DNA from: JBEKHT01 sp049511715 | GTDB lineage: Bacteria > Chloroflexota > Anaerolineae > Anaerolineales > RBG-16-64-43 | Direction of reading: 5' to 3' | DNA: 64,000 nucleotides | Assembly (NCBI GenBank): GCA_049511715.1 | Contig: JBEKXU010000003.1 | Span: 62,001 to 126,000 of the forward strand | Part shown: positions 16,698 to 24,583 of the stretch, piece after piece | Numbering within the stretch: the first letter of the stretch is position 1 | Layout of the letters: each line of letters begins with the position of its first letter | The notes under the pieces: model-generated | Seen by the model: the letters and a program-made list of their open reading frames with translations, nothing else | Told to the model about the DNA's origin: nothing | The model's database searches: none | Made by a program: the position numbers and the translations under genes

Positions 16698-18005
16698 ATG
16701 GGAGCTGCGACCCGTCGAATTGCACTTCTCCTTCTGCTCCTCTGGGCTCTGGGTTTGGCGTGTGCCTTTTCGCGGCTGCGCGCGACGGGCTCCGTGGGCG
16801 CAGCGACCAGCGAGGCGACGATTGCGGCCCCGACCGTCGCGCAGATCCAATCTCGCCTCGCGCCGCCGACGCCTCCGCCAATCCCCCCGGGGTATGCGCC
16901 TCTCAATGATCTCCTGGGCACCCAGCTGGGTGACTTCGAAGCGAGGCTGAACGCGTCTTGGGATCATTCCCAAGGCAGCACGGTTTTCGCAACCGATCTT
17001 CTGTATGCCAACGGCAATTTGGGCGAGGCTCTGCTCACCCCGCAGATGATGAACCTCAATCGAACCCTCCTCGACCGGCTCCAGGCTCTCGGGGTCGAGG
17101 GTGTGGTCGTGGCCATCAAGTTTCCGCTGCTGAGCCCAAGCTTTCCTCGGTCGGCGGACTATCTCAACTTCTACAAGGAAATCGTATTGGAATGCCATGA
17201 GAGAGGCATGCGGGTGCTCGTCGAGAGCGGAGCCATCTTCTCCGGCACTCCCTACTCCACGGTGCATGTGGACTGGTCCCAATACACCCGGGACAGCTTT
17301 TTTCAAGGGCTGGAGGACCAGTTGCTTCTTATTGCAACCCAGGTGCGTCCGGATTACTTGACCCTGGCCAATGAGCCGACCACGGACGCGGCGCTGACGG
17401 GCTTCCAGATTACCCCGGCCGTCTGGGGTGCGTTCCTGCAGGACGCGTCGTCCAAGGTCGACCGCTCGAGCGGCCTGAAGGTGGGTGCGGGCACGGGAAC
17501 TTGGGAGGATCCCGCCTTCATGAGCGAAGCGATGAGCATCCCGGGCTTGGATTACATCGATCTGCACATCTATCCGCTGGGCCCGAATGGGTTGTACCTG
17601 GATCGCGCGCTGGACTACGCTCAGGAGGCTCATGCGGCCGGGAAAGGCGTGACCATCAGCGAATGCTGGCTTTACAAGGCCTCGCCAGCCGAGCTAGGGA
17701 ACGGGCTGGGAGACATGCAGAAGATCATGAACCGGGATGTGTGGTCCTTCTGGAGCCCGAGTGATGAACGATTCGTCCTGGACATGATCGATCTGGCGGA
17801 TGCCTCCCGGATGGACTTCGTCTCCTTTTTCTGGGCGCGCAATTTCTTTGCCTACCTGGACTACGCGTCTACCCCTCAGGATCTCTCCACCCAGGAATTC
17901 AACCAGCGTATCAATCAGGCCTCCCTGGCCAGCCTTCAGGCTGGAAGCCTCAGCCTGCTCGGCCAATTCCTTCAAGGTCAACTGGGGAAACGGGTCTCCC
18001 CCTAG
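16698..18005 (+). CDS. Secreted clan GH-A-like glycoside hydrolase
   Basis: A 435-residue exported protein. Residues about 1-25 form a signal peptide (basic start, then a run of L). A proline/alanine-rich linker follows to about 70, and the rest looks like a (beta/alpha)8 barrel. Two motifs suit clan GH-A retaining glycosidases: L-A-N-E-P (acid/base candidate E226) and I-S-E-C-W (nucleophile candidate E322). D-L-H-I-Y-P between them fits the strand before the nucleophile. The GH family cannot be named from motifs alone. ATG 16698 is chosen because AAGGA lies 7 bases upstream and it gives the signal peptide. It would act outside the cell on a polysaccharide or glycoside and could feed the sugar transporter encoded 3.5 kb downstream. 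Confidence 0.65.
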   Translation: MGAATRRIALLLLLLWALGLACAFSRLRATGSVGAATSEATIAAPTVAQIQSRLAPPTPPPIPPGYAPLNDLLGTQLGDFEARLNASWDHSQGSTVFATDLLYANGNLGEALLTPQMMNLNRTLLDRLQALGVEGVVVAIKFPLLSPSFPRSADYLNFYKEIVLECHERGMRVLVESGAIFSGTPYSTVHVDWSQYTRDSFFQGLEDQLLLIATQVRPDYLTLANEPTTDAALTGFQITPAVWGAFLQDASSKVDRSSGLKVGAGTGTWEDPAFMSEAMSIPGLDYIDLHIYPLGPNGLYLDRALDYAQEAHAAGKGVTISECWLYKASPAELGNGLGDMQKIMNRDVWSFWSPSDERFVLDMIDLADASRMDFVSFFWARNFFAYLDYASTPQDLSTQEFNQRINQASLASLQAGSLSLLGQFLQGQLGKRVSP

Positions 18006-18330
18006 TTCGATCGACGGCCTGGGGGCGGAGCGGCGGTGAGGCCGGAAGCGATTTGCCTCAGACCCTATTGGAGATCCGGCCTAGTGGATTTCGCCGTTCA
18101 ACGCGGGGGCGCTCCGAGTGATTCCCCCGGCAGGAATTGCCACTTGCTTGTTCGTTCCCCAGGGGAAGGATTTCATTTGCGACCTAAGTGTCGGATTGGA
18201 TTTGGGTTGTGGGGGAGCAAGAGGAGGGCGACTCGGTCCAAGAATGATGGTTTTCAACGAGGTGGTTTCATCTTCCCCTAAGGATCTCAATATAGACTAA
18301 ATCCATCCAAATCCATCCGGAGGCCATAGC
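18006..18330. other. Intergenic region before the YceI-like gene
   Basis: About 325 bases. A ten-base unit (AAATCCATCC) occurs twice in tandem at 18299-18318, just upstream of the ribosome-binding site of the next gene. No gene seen. TATAGA at 18291-18296 may be a -10 box but lacks a matching -35. Confidence 0.35.
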
Positions 18331-19110
18331 ATGCAAAAGAGACAACCCATCCATTGGAGGCTCGGAGTGTTGATTGCGTTCGGGGCAACCTTTTCACTCT
18401 TGGCAGCCGCCTGTTCTCCGGCGGTTACCCCAGTTGCGCCCACACAAACCTCCGCTCCCGTCGTTCCCTCGGCAACCTTTGGGCCGATACTCTTGCCCAC
18501 TTCCATGCCCTCTCTGGCGTTCCCCACTTTGACCGCCTCCGCTCCAGTTCCCAACGGGGATCTGAGGTTCGTTCTTGCGCCCAGCGGGAATGAAGCTCAT
18601 TACACGGTAACGGAGCAACTGGCAAGCCGCAATTTTCCCAGTGACGCGGTCGGCACAACGAACCAGGTCAGCGGGCAGTTGGTTATTTCCCCGGACGGCA
18701 AGATCGACGCTGAACAATCAGATTTCAAGGTTAGCCTGACCAACTTGACCTCGGACAGCCGGGGCCGCGACGGGTACATCCAGCGCAACACTCTTCAGAC
18801 CGCTCAGTTTCCCAGCGCGGACTTCGTCCCCTCCGGGCAGCAGGGCCTGAGCGTCCCTCTGCCCACCAGCGGGCAGGTAACCTTCCAGCTGAGCGGTAAT
18901 CTCACGATCCACGGGGTGACTCGCCCGGCGACATGGGATGTGACGGCTCAGTTGCAAGGCTCCCAGCTTATCGGCAAGGCGACGACCGCGTTCAAGTTTG
19001 AGGATTTCGGGATGCAGCCGCCCAAGGCCTTTATCGTGCTCAGCGTCCAGGACAATATCCGGCTGGAATACGACTTTGACCTGGCCTTGGCGACCCCGAG
19101 CAGCCCATGA
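18331..19110 (+). CDS. YceI-like domain lipoprotein
   Basis: A 259-residue lipoprotein. The signal peptide ends in the lipobox L-A-A-A-C (about residues 23-27) and is followed by a T/P/A/V-rich linker to about residue 70. Residues about 78-255 resemble the YceI lipocalin-like barrel: V-S-G-Q-L-V-I-S-P-D-G, then S-D-S-R-G-R-D-G-Y-I, then F-P-S-A-D-F-V-P, then L-S-G-N-L-T-I-H-G-V-T-R-P, then a final strand ending E-Y-D-F. YceI proteins bind isoprenoid-type lipids outside the cytoplasm; the ligand here is unknown. GGAGG lies about 9 bases upstream of the ATG. A hairpin at 19174-19210 probably ends the transcript. Confidence 0.85.
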   Translation: MQKRQPIHWRLGVLIAFGATFSLLAAACSPAVTPVAPTQTSAPVVPSATFGPILLPTSMPSLAFPTLTASAPVPNGDLRFVLAPSGNEAHYTVTEQLASRNFPSDAVGTTNQVSGQLVISPDGKIDAEQSDFKVSLTNLTSDSRGRDGYIQRNTLQTAQFPSADFVPSGQQGLSVPLPTSGQVTFQLSGNLTIHGVTRPATWDVTAQLQGSQLIGKATTAFKFEDFGMQPPKAFIVLSVQDNIRLEYDFDLALATPSSP

Positions 19111-19711
19111 TCTCAGGCTCCGCATGAACTCCCGCGGCAGGCCTTTCCTTCGTTGTGGCGGACTTTGACCTCGGGCCAGGGGCCGAGCGACTGTTACTGC
19201 CCCTGGCTTTGTGGCCCCGATTAATTATATGAAGTGACTTCCAGTGAATGAGGGAAGTCGTCCTCTCGAATTGTCCCCTCTTGTGCTCGAACTGGACCAA
19301 ATTCCTTGTAACACCCCACCAGGGGCCAAGCGACAGGTTGCGTAGCCTACCGGCTTGGGCGACACCGACCGATCCGATCCTGATACCTCGGCCGCTTGGC
19401 ACCGGAACCCCGGCCCTCGTCTTGCGCTCCAAACCGAGGTCCGCAGAGGCCTGGGTTCTGGAACCCACACGGATGATCTGGCATAGAATCACCATGAAGG
19501 CAAAGGCGATCCGGGGGAGGGGCCCGTGGCAGCGCCTCTTTCACGTTCTGTGGGCTCAGCCAGTGCATCGACGCGGCCCCCGTCGCTTTCTGGAATTGAG
19601 AGGTGTCGCGATCCCGCCTGCTCCCGGGAAAGGGTTTCTGGTCTCGGGAAGACCCGGCGATGGTTGTTGCCTGATCGCAGGGGTCAGGGCTTGACGTCGA
19701 AGGAGGCTGAC
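19111..19711. other. Intergenic region between the YceI-like gene and galT
   Basis: About 600 bases. Holds the hairpin at 19174-19210. Overlapping open frames on both strands (19040-19495 and 19347-19793 minus, 19248-19694 plus) show no family resemblance. No gene called. Confidence 0.4.
19174..19210 (+). terminator. Hairpin terminator after the YceI-like gene
   Basis: Perfect 9-bp arms GCCAGGGGC (19175-19183) and GCCCCTGGC (19199-19207) with a 15-base loop, followed only by TTTG. Position and stem suit a terminator; the short T-run weakens the call. Confidence 0.45.
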
Positions 19712-20785
19712 ATGGGCCCCGAGGAGGTTGCCAAGGGATCCGTTCCCCATCGTCGGTGGAACCCGCTGACAGGAGAGTGGGTTCTCGTCTCACCCCAACG
19801 CCTGAGCCGGCCGTGGCGCGGGCAAGTGGAGCCGGCTGAGGTCAAGGGAGGGCCGCCCTTCGATCCAGACTGCTACCTATGCCCAGGCAATCGCAGAACC
19901 AGCGGGAAGGTGAACCCAAGATATCGGTCAACCTACGTGTTTGAAAATGACTATCCCGCTTTGACCGGAGAGTCGAGTGACGGGGTGGAGGGACGGCCCC
20001 CTCTCTTCCTTGCCGAGTCAGAAACGGGAACTTGTCGCGTGATCTGCTACTCGCCCCGGCACGACCTATCGCTTGGAGAAATGAGCGAGGAGGAAATCGT
20101 GCCCGTGATCGAGGTGTGGAAGCAGCAGATTGAGGAGCTTGGGCAGAGGCATCGATGGGTGCAGATCTTCGAGAACCGGGGTGAGATCATGGGCTGCTCT
20201 TGCCCTCATCCCCATGGTCAGGTCTGGGCGGGATCGGTTCTGCCGAGCACGCCGGCCAAGGAGGACGAAGCCCAGCGAGACTACCTGGCCATTCACAGGA
20301 CGTGCCTGTTGCTGGATTACGCTCGCCAAGAGTTAAAGGAGAAAGTCCGGACCGTGCTCGCCAGCAAGTATTGGATCGCCGTCGTCCCGTATTGGGCTGT
20401 CTGGCCCTTTGAACTTCTGCTTGTTCCCCTCCAGCCAAGGAGCAGCCTGGCGGACTTGACACGCGAGGAGGAACAATCCCTGGCGCAGGTGTTGAAGGGG
20501 GTATTAGTCCGTTACGACAATCTCTTTTTGTGCCCGTTCCCGTACACGATGGGCTGGCATGGCGGGCCTGGGACCGGGCAGGGTAGCCCGCACTGGCAGC
20601 TCCACCTGCACTTCTATCCGCCCCTGTTGAGATCGGCGACCGTCAGGAAATTCCTGGTGGGGTATGAGATGTTCGCCGAGCCCCAGCGGGACTTGACGCC
20701 GGAAGATGCTGCCCAGACGCTGAGAGAGCTGCCGGATGTTCACTACAAGCTGGCTCCGGGGTCGAGCGGAGGAAAAACCGGGTGA
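19712..20785 (+). CDS. galT: Galactose-1-phosphate uridylyltransferase
   Basis: A 357-residue cytoplasmic enzyme of the Leloir pathway that exchanges galactose-1-phosphate with UDP-glucose. The active-site motif G-C-S-C-P-H-P-H-G-Q is intact, with the nucleophilic His at residue 168. C-Y-L-C-P-G-N fits the first zinc-binding Cys pair (about residues 49-52). The C-terminal block ending H-W-Q-L-H-L-H-F-Y is also characteristic. AGGAGG sits about 6 bases upstream of ATG 19712. No galK or galE lies beside it, so the other pathway steps must be encoded elsewhere. It lies between a secreted glycosidase and a sugar ABC transporter, which suits a sugar-use region. Confidence 0.92.
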   Translation: MGPEEVAKGSVPHRRWNPLTGEWVLVSPQRLSRPWRGQVEPAEVKGGPPFDPDCYLCPGNRRTSGKVNPRYRSTYVFENDYPALTGESSDGVEGRPPLFLAESETGTCRVICYSPRHDLSLGEMSEEEIVPVIEVWKQQIEELGQRHRWVQIFENRGEIMGCSCPHPHGQVWAGSVLPSTPAKEDEAQRDYLAIHRTCLLLDYARQELKEKVRTVLASKYWIAVVPYWAVWPFELLLVPLQPRSSLADLTREEEQSLAQVLKGVLVRYDNLFLCPFPYTMGWHGGPGTGQGSPHWQLHLHFYPPLLRSATVRKFLVGYEMFAEPQRDLTPEDAAQTLRELPDVHYKLAPGSSGGKTG

Positions 20786-21124
20786 GGCCGTCGAACCGTT
20801 GCCCAGCCTCCGCCCAATTCATGATGCCGCCAGGGCGTGACTGGCGGGGAGTGGGTTGCAGACCCGAACCGCCGAAGGATTGCAGCTCTGCGCGGAAGGT
20901 TAATGCCCTTGGGGCTCTCAGTCGCGGTGATCGGTGCTGTGGACCGTGTCCGGGGCGGATTGGCGCTTCGGCGCACACGACCGGGGGTCGGGCTTTTGGA
21001 TGGCAATCGGAGCCCGGGTGTGCAAATTGCTGAGCTCGAAATCCAGCCCAGGTTCCTTCGTCTGCCGCGGGCGCCTGGGGGGGGCCGAATGTCACTTGAC
21101 ATGCCCCCTGTGACCGCCCGAGGA

Positions 21125-21138
21125 TGTTATCGTTATCA
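21125..21138. promoter_or_regulatory. Candidate LacI-family operator
   Basis: TGTTATCGTTATCA is a 14-base pseudo-palindrome with a central CG; five of seven base pairs are symmetric. Many LacI-family operators have this shape. It lies about 310 bases upstream of the candidate promoter of the operon that contains a LacI regulator. Position and symmetry only; no second copy was found. Confidence 0.3.
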
Positions 21139-21424
21139 AAGTTGGCGTGCATAGGTTCAGGTAGGTGCCCAGCCATTCTTTTTGCAGTTCCCCCGTCGAT
21201 CTCAAGAGCGGTCCCGCCACGACGTGAACTCCCCCAGAGGATGTCCGGAGGCGGGAGGAAGGAGGTGCCAGGAGGCTGTCCATGAAGGCGCCCGCCGGGT
21301 CTTGAGGCAGAAGGCGCTGGGCCGCGCATGTGAGGCGCTATCTTTCAGCCCCCCAGCAGTTGCCTAGGACCCCCCTCAGGTCTATGGGAAGGGGCTTCTT
21401 CTTGGAAAACCATCGCCAAGCGAA

Positions 21425-21453
21425 TTCAGTTCCCAGCAGGTTGTAATTAGAAT
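21425..21453 (+). promoter_or_regulatory. Candidate promoter of the sugar operon
   Basis: A -10 box TAGAAT (21448-21453, five of six consensus bases) is 17 bases downstream of a weak -35 TTCAGT (21425-21430). It would give a leader of about 60 bases before the substrate-binding protein gene. Confidence 0.4.
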
Positions 21454-21521
21454 CGGCAGGGCTTGGCCGCGTTCGACTGCGGCCAGGCACGAGGCTGAAT
21501 GAGAATCACAAGGAGGAAAAG

Positions 21522-22577
21522 ATGCGTGCTCGGACCGTAAGGAATATGGGGACCATTGTCGGGGTTGTGGTCTTGTTGGCGATGGTCGTCTCCGCCTGCG
21601 CTCCGGCGGCGGCGCCAGCAGCGCCAGCGGCCACAGGCGTGTCCGCTGCGGCCAAGTCCACCCCAATGTGGTGCAAGGGCGTGAACATCGTGTTCTTCCC
21701 AGGCGGGCCTGAGGGAGGGGTTTTCGCAGTCAATGTCTACAACGGCGCCGTGCAGGCGGCGGCCGACCTGGGACCCACGGTTCAGTACGAATGGTCCAAC
21801 TGGGATCCCGAGACGATGCTGTCGCAATTCCAAGCGGCGGCGGCAACCAAACCGGACGGGATCGCGGTAATGGGGCATCCTGGTGACACCTCCTTCGATC
21901 CGCTCATCGACGCCGCAGAATCCAAGGGAATCATCGTCACCAGCCAGAACACCCCGCTGCCCACTGTGGAGGCGAAATACGCCTCGGCGGGTTTTGGTTA
22001 CGTCGGTGCGGACCTCTATGCGGCTGGGCAGGCTTTGGGCAACAAAGCGGTCTCGTACTACAACCTCAAGGCCGGCGATCGCGCCATGGTCTGGGGGCTG
22101 CTGTCTCAACCGACCCGCGGGCTGCGCACTAAGGGCGTGATCGACGCGCTCAAGGCGGCCGGCCTGACGGTGGACTACATTGAGATCGACTCCGCGACCA
22201 ACGCGGATCCATCGGCGGGAACGTCTACCTTTGTGGCCTATGTCTCCGCGCACCCGGACGTCAAACTGGTGGTGACGGACCATGGCGGCTTGACCGCCAC
22301 AGCGCAGACCTACCTGTCAGCGGCCGGCAAGAAACCGGGCGATATTGATGTTGCAGGGTTCGACATGTCGCCGGCAACGGTCGCGGCCATCCAGGGCGGC
22401 TGGACGGGCCTGGTGATTGATCAGCAGGAGTGGCTGCAAGGCTACCTGCCGATCCTGCAAATCTGCCTCACCAAGGTCTACGGCTTCTCCGGCCTGTATA
22501 TCGACACCGGAGCGGGCTTCGTGGACAAGGATAATGTAGCTACAGATGCTCCTCTGGCGGCCCAGAATATTCGGTGA
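21522..22577 (+). CDS. Sugar ABC transporter substrate-binding lipoprotein (RbsB type)
   Basis: A 351-residue lipoprotein that captures a sugar outside the cell for the ABC transporter encoded next. The signal peptide ends in V-S-A-C (about residue 26), followed by an alanine/proline linker. The remainder is a type I periplasmic-binding fold of the RbsB/LsrB group: N-x-Y-N-G-A-V-Q-A-A-A-D-L-G near the start, P-D-G-I-A-V-M-G in the middle, G-R-A-M-V-W-G-like strand, and G-D-I-D-V-A-G-F-D-M-S late. AAGGAGGAAAAG lies before ATG 21522. A strong hairpin follows the gene, which usually gives more of this protein than of the downstream ATPase and permease. The substrate cannot be read from sequence. 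Confidence 0.9.
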   Translation: MRARTVRNMGTIVGVVVLLAMVVSACAPAAAPAAPAATGVSAAAKSTPMWCKGVNIVFFPGGPEGGVFAVNVYNGAVQAAADLGPTVQYEWSNWDPETMLSQFQAAAATKPDGIAVMGHPGDTSFDPLIDAAESKGIIVTSQNTPLPTVEAKYASAGFGYVGADLYAAGQALGNKAVSYYNLKAGDRAMVWGLLSQPTRGLRTKGVIDALKAAGLTVDYIEIDSATNADPSAGTSTFVAYVSAHPDVKLVVTDHGGLTATAQTYLSAAGKKPGDIDVAGFDMSPATVAAIQGGWTGLVIDQQEWLQGYLPILQICLTKVYGFSGLYIDTGAGFVDKDNVATDAPLAAQNIR

Positions 22578-22586
22578 GAACGTGCG

Positions 22587-22628
22587 GAGACCTGACAGGT
22601 CGAGGAGACCTGTCAGGTCTCTTTTTTT
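22587..22628 (+). terminator. Strong intra-operon hairpin with T-tract (attenuating terminator)
   Basis: Perfect 15-bp arms (22587-22601 and 22607-22621), a 5-base loop, then seven Ts (22622-22628). It lies between the binding-protein gene and the ATPase gene 22 bases before the next start. A partial terminator here would set the usual high ratio of binding protein to membrane components. Confidence 0.8.
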
Positions 22629-22649
22629 AGAGGGTACGGAGGCAGTCGG

Positions 22650-23432
22650 ATGAACCCGGCGGCGGTTGTTCAGATGAAAGGAATCTCCAAGACCTTTGGA
22701 GAGGTGGCCGCACTGCGGAACGTGAACTTTGAGGTGGGCCCGAATGAGATCGTGGGGCTCCTGGGGGACAATGGCGCGGGCAAATCGACCCTGGTCAAGA
22801 TCCTGACAGGGTATTACCAGCCGGACCCGGGCGGGGAGATCTACTTGAAAGGAACGAAAATTGACCGCCTCTCTGTGGCCAAGGCCCGCGACCTGGGCAT
22901 CGAGGTGGTGTATCAGGAAAGAGCCCTTTCGGAGCTGCATTCCTTGTGGCGGAACATTTTCATGGGCCGCGAGCTGGCCAACCGCTGGGGTGTGCTCGAC
23001 CTGAAGGCAATGAAGTCGGAAACCCAGAGGCTGATGATGACCGCCATGGGTTTCACCTCGGCGGCCGTGACCCCTGATTCGGTAGTGGGCGCATTCTCCG
23101 GTGGCGAGCGCCAGGGCGTGGCGATCACACGCGCGCTCTATTTCCACGCCGAACTGATCATCCTCGACGAACCCACCATGGGGCTGTCTTTGTCCGAAAC
23201 GCGCAAATGCACTGACTTCGTGCGGGGCATCAAGCAGGCGGGGAAGGCAGCCATCTTCATCGATCACAACATCTTCCATGTTCACCCCATTGCCGACCGC
23301 ATCGTGGTCCTGGACCGGGGAGCGGTGGCCGGGGAGTTCAAGAAGGACGAGCTGACGCTCGACCAGCTCATTAGCCGGCTTGAAATGGTCGCCCAAACCG
23401 GAAGCCTCGAAAACCACAATTCCGTTGCCTGA
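22650..23432 (+). CDS. Sugar ABC transporter ATP-binding protein
   Basis: A 260-residue single ABC ATPase domain that powers the transporter. Walker A G-D-N-G-A-G-K-S-T is at about residues 41-49, the signature is F-S-G-G-E-R-Q (usual L-S-G-G-Q), Walker B is L-I-I-L-D-E-P-T, and the switch His follows in F-I-D-H-N. Unlike RbsA, which has two tandem ATPase domains (about 500 aa), this protein has one; single-domain ATPases of this type (FrcA-like) are known for this transporter family. GGAGG lies 9 bases upstream of ATG 22650. The permease gene follows 19 bases downstream. Confidence 0.92.
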   Translation: MNPAAVVQMKGISKTFGEVAALRNVNFEVGPNEIVGLLGDNGAGKSTLVKILTGYYQPDPGGEIYLKGTKIDRLSVAKARDLGIEVVYQERALSELHSLWRNIFMGRELANRWGVLDLKAMKSETQRLMMTAMGFTSAAVTPDSVVGAFSGGERQGVAITRALYFHAELIILDEPTMGLSLSETRKCTDFVRGIKQAGKAAIFIDHNIFHVHPIADRIVVLDRGAVAGEFKKDELTLDQLISRLEMVAQTGSLENHNSVA

Positions 23433-23451
23433 GAAATAGAGAGCAGGTGCC

Positions 23452-24480
23452 ATGAATTCAGCCGCGGAAGCGAGTCCCATATCTCCCGTCGCGTCGAGCT
23501 CCAGGATCGGCCGGACCCTTCGAAAGTACGCCCTGCAGATCGCGATCGTGCTGGTCTTGGTGGTTATCTGGGCGTTCTTCTACTGGCGGTCTCCCAGGAC
23601 CTTTGGGCACTACGACATCTATAACGCCCTGATGGTGACCACCCCATACTATGCCCTGATGGCGATTCCTCTAACCCTGGTGATCATCGCCAAGGAAATT
23701 GACCTGTCCTTTTGTTCCATCATGGCCTGGGGCATGGCCGCTTACGACTTGGTCTTCTTGGCACTTAACCGGACCAATCCCATCCTCGCGGTCTACCTGG
23801 GCTTTGTGGCCTGCCTTGTGGCGGGGCTCGTGGCCGGCTATCTGAACGGGTGGATCGTGGTGCACCTGGGAATCCCCTCGCTGGTGGCGACGCTGGGAAC
23901 CCAGTACTTCTGGCGGGGGGCGGTGCTGGTGGTGACCAACGGCGAGGGGCTCGGCATGACCGTGGTTCAGTCGACGGTGCTGTACCCTGTTCTGGACGGC
24001 TACTTGTTCGGCAAGATCCCGGTGGATTTCGTTTGGATGATCTTGTTCGCCGTGGCCACCTGGTGGTTCCTGAACCGCCATAAGTTTGGAGCCCATGTCT
24101 ACCTGACCGGCGACAACACGGAAAGCGCCAACCTGATGGGGGTGGACACGGGCCGAACAAAGATCCTGGCCTTCACCCTCGTGGGAGTGATCTCGGCCTT
24201 TGCCGGCTTCGTCGTCAGCGCGGGGCTCCTTTTCCTGTGGCCAACGCTCGGCGAGGGGTACCTGCTGAACACGCTGGCCTCGGTGTTCCTGGGCGGCACG
24301 TCGGTCTTCGGCGGGACCGGAACCATTTTTGGGACTTTCGTGGGCTCCTTCATCATTGCGATTATCGACCCCGGCATCGTTGCCGCCGGCTGGACGGCCT
24401 ACTGGACCCAATTCATCTACGGTGCCATCATCGTGGTTTCGGTGGCGCTGCAGGCTGTGCTGCAGAGGAGGCTGGCCTAG
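23452..24480 (+). CDS. Sugar ABC transporter permease (RbsC/FrcB type)
   Basis: A 342-residue inner-membrane protein with about ten hydrophobic helices, which forms the sugar channel. The family block G-L-V-A-G-Y-L-N-G-W-x-V-x-x-L-G-I-P-S-L-V-A-T-L-G is present near residues 123-146, and the late G-G-T-S-V-F-G-G-x-G motif near 280 is typical of the branched RbsC-like permeases. It has a soluble N-terminus of about 25 residues. It sits between the ATPase gene and the first UroD-like gene (103-base gap). Substrate unknown. Confidence 0.93.
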   Translation: MNSAAEASPISPVASSSRIGRTLRKYALQIAIVLVLVVIWAFFYWRSPRTFGHYDIYNALMVTTPYYALMAIPLTLVIIAKEIDLSFCSIMAWGMAAYDLVFLALNRTNPILAVYLGFVACLVAGLVAGYLNGWIVVHLGIPSLVATLGTQYFWRGAVLVVTNGEGLGMTVVQSTVLYPVLDGYLFGKIPVDFVWMILFAVATWWFLNRHKFGAHVYLTGDNTESANLMGVDTGRTKILAFTLVGVISAFAGFVVSAGLLFLWPTLGEGYLLNTLASVFLGGTSVFGGTGTIFGTFVGSFIIAIIDPGIVAAGWTAYWTQFIYGAIIVVSVALQAVLQRRLA

Positions 24481-24583
24481 GCGACACTGGGGAATCCAGG
24501 AAAGTGTGCCGGTCAACATCGCGCAATCATCCCGCATGCTCTAGACCGCAATTCCCGCGCCGGAGCCCGGAGGCCGAAGGCCG

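Larger units (their letters stand above)
20786..21521. other. Regulatory region upstream of the sugar operon
   Basis: About 736 bases with no convincing gene; open frames such as 20643-21329 minus look like shadows. Contains a LacI-type operator candidate at 21125-21138 and a promoter candidate at 21425-21453. Confidence 0.4.

Noticed and set aside
18299..18318. Tandem ten-base repeat AAATCCATCC, considered as the edge of an array
   Set aside because: Only two copies and no spacer pattern; not a CRISPR or satellite array.
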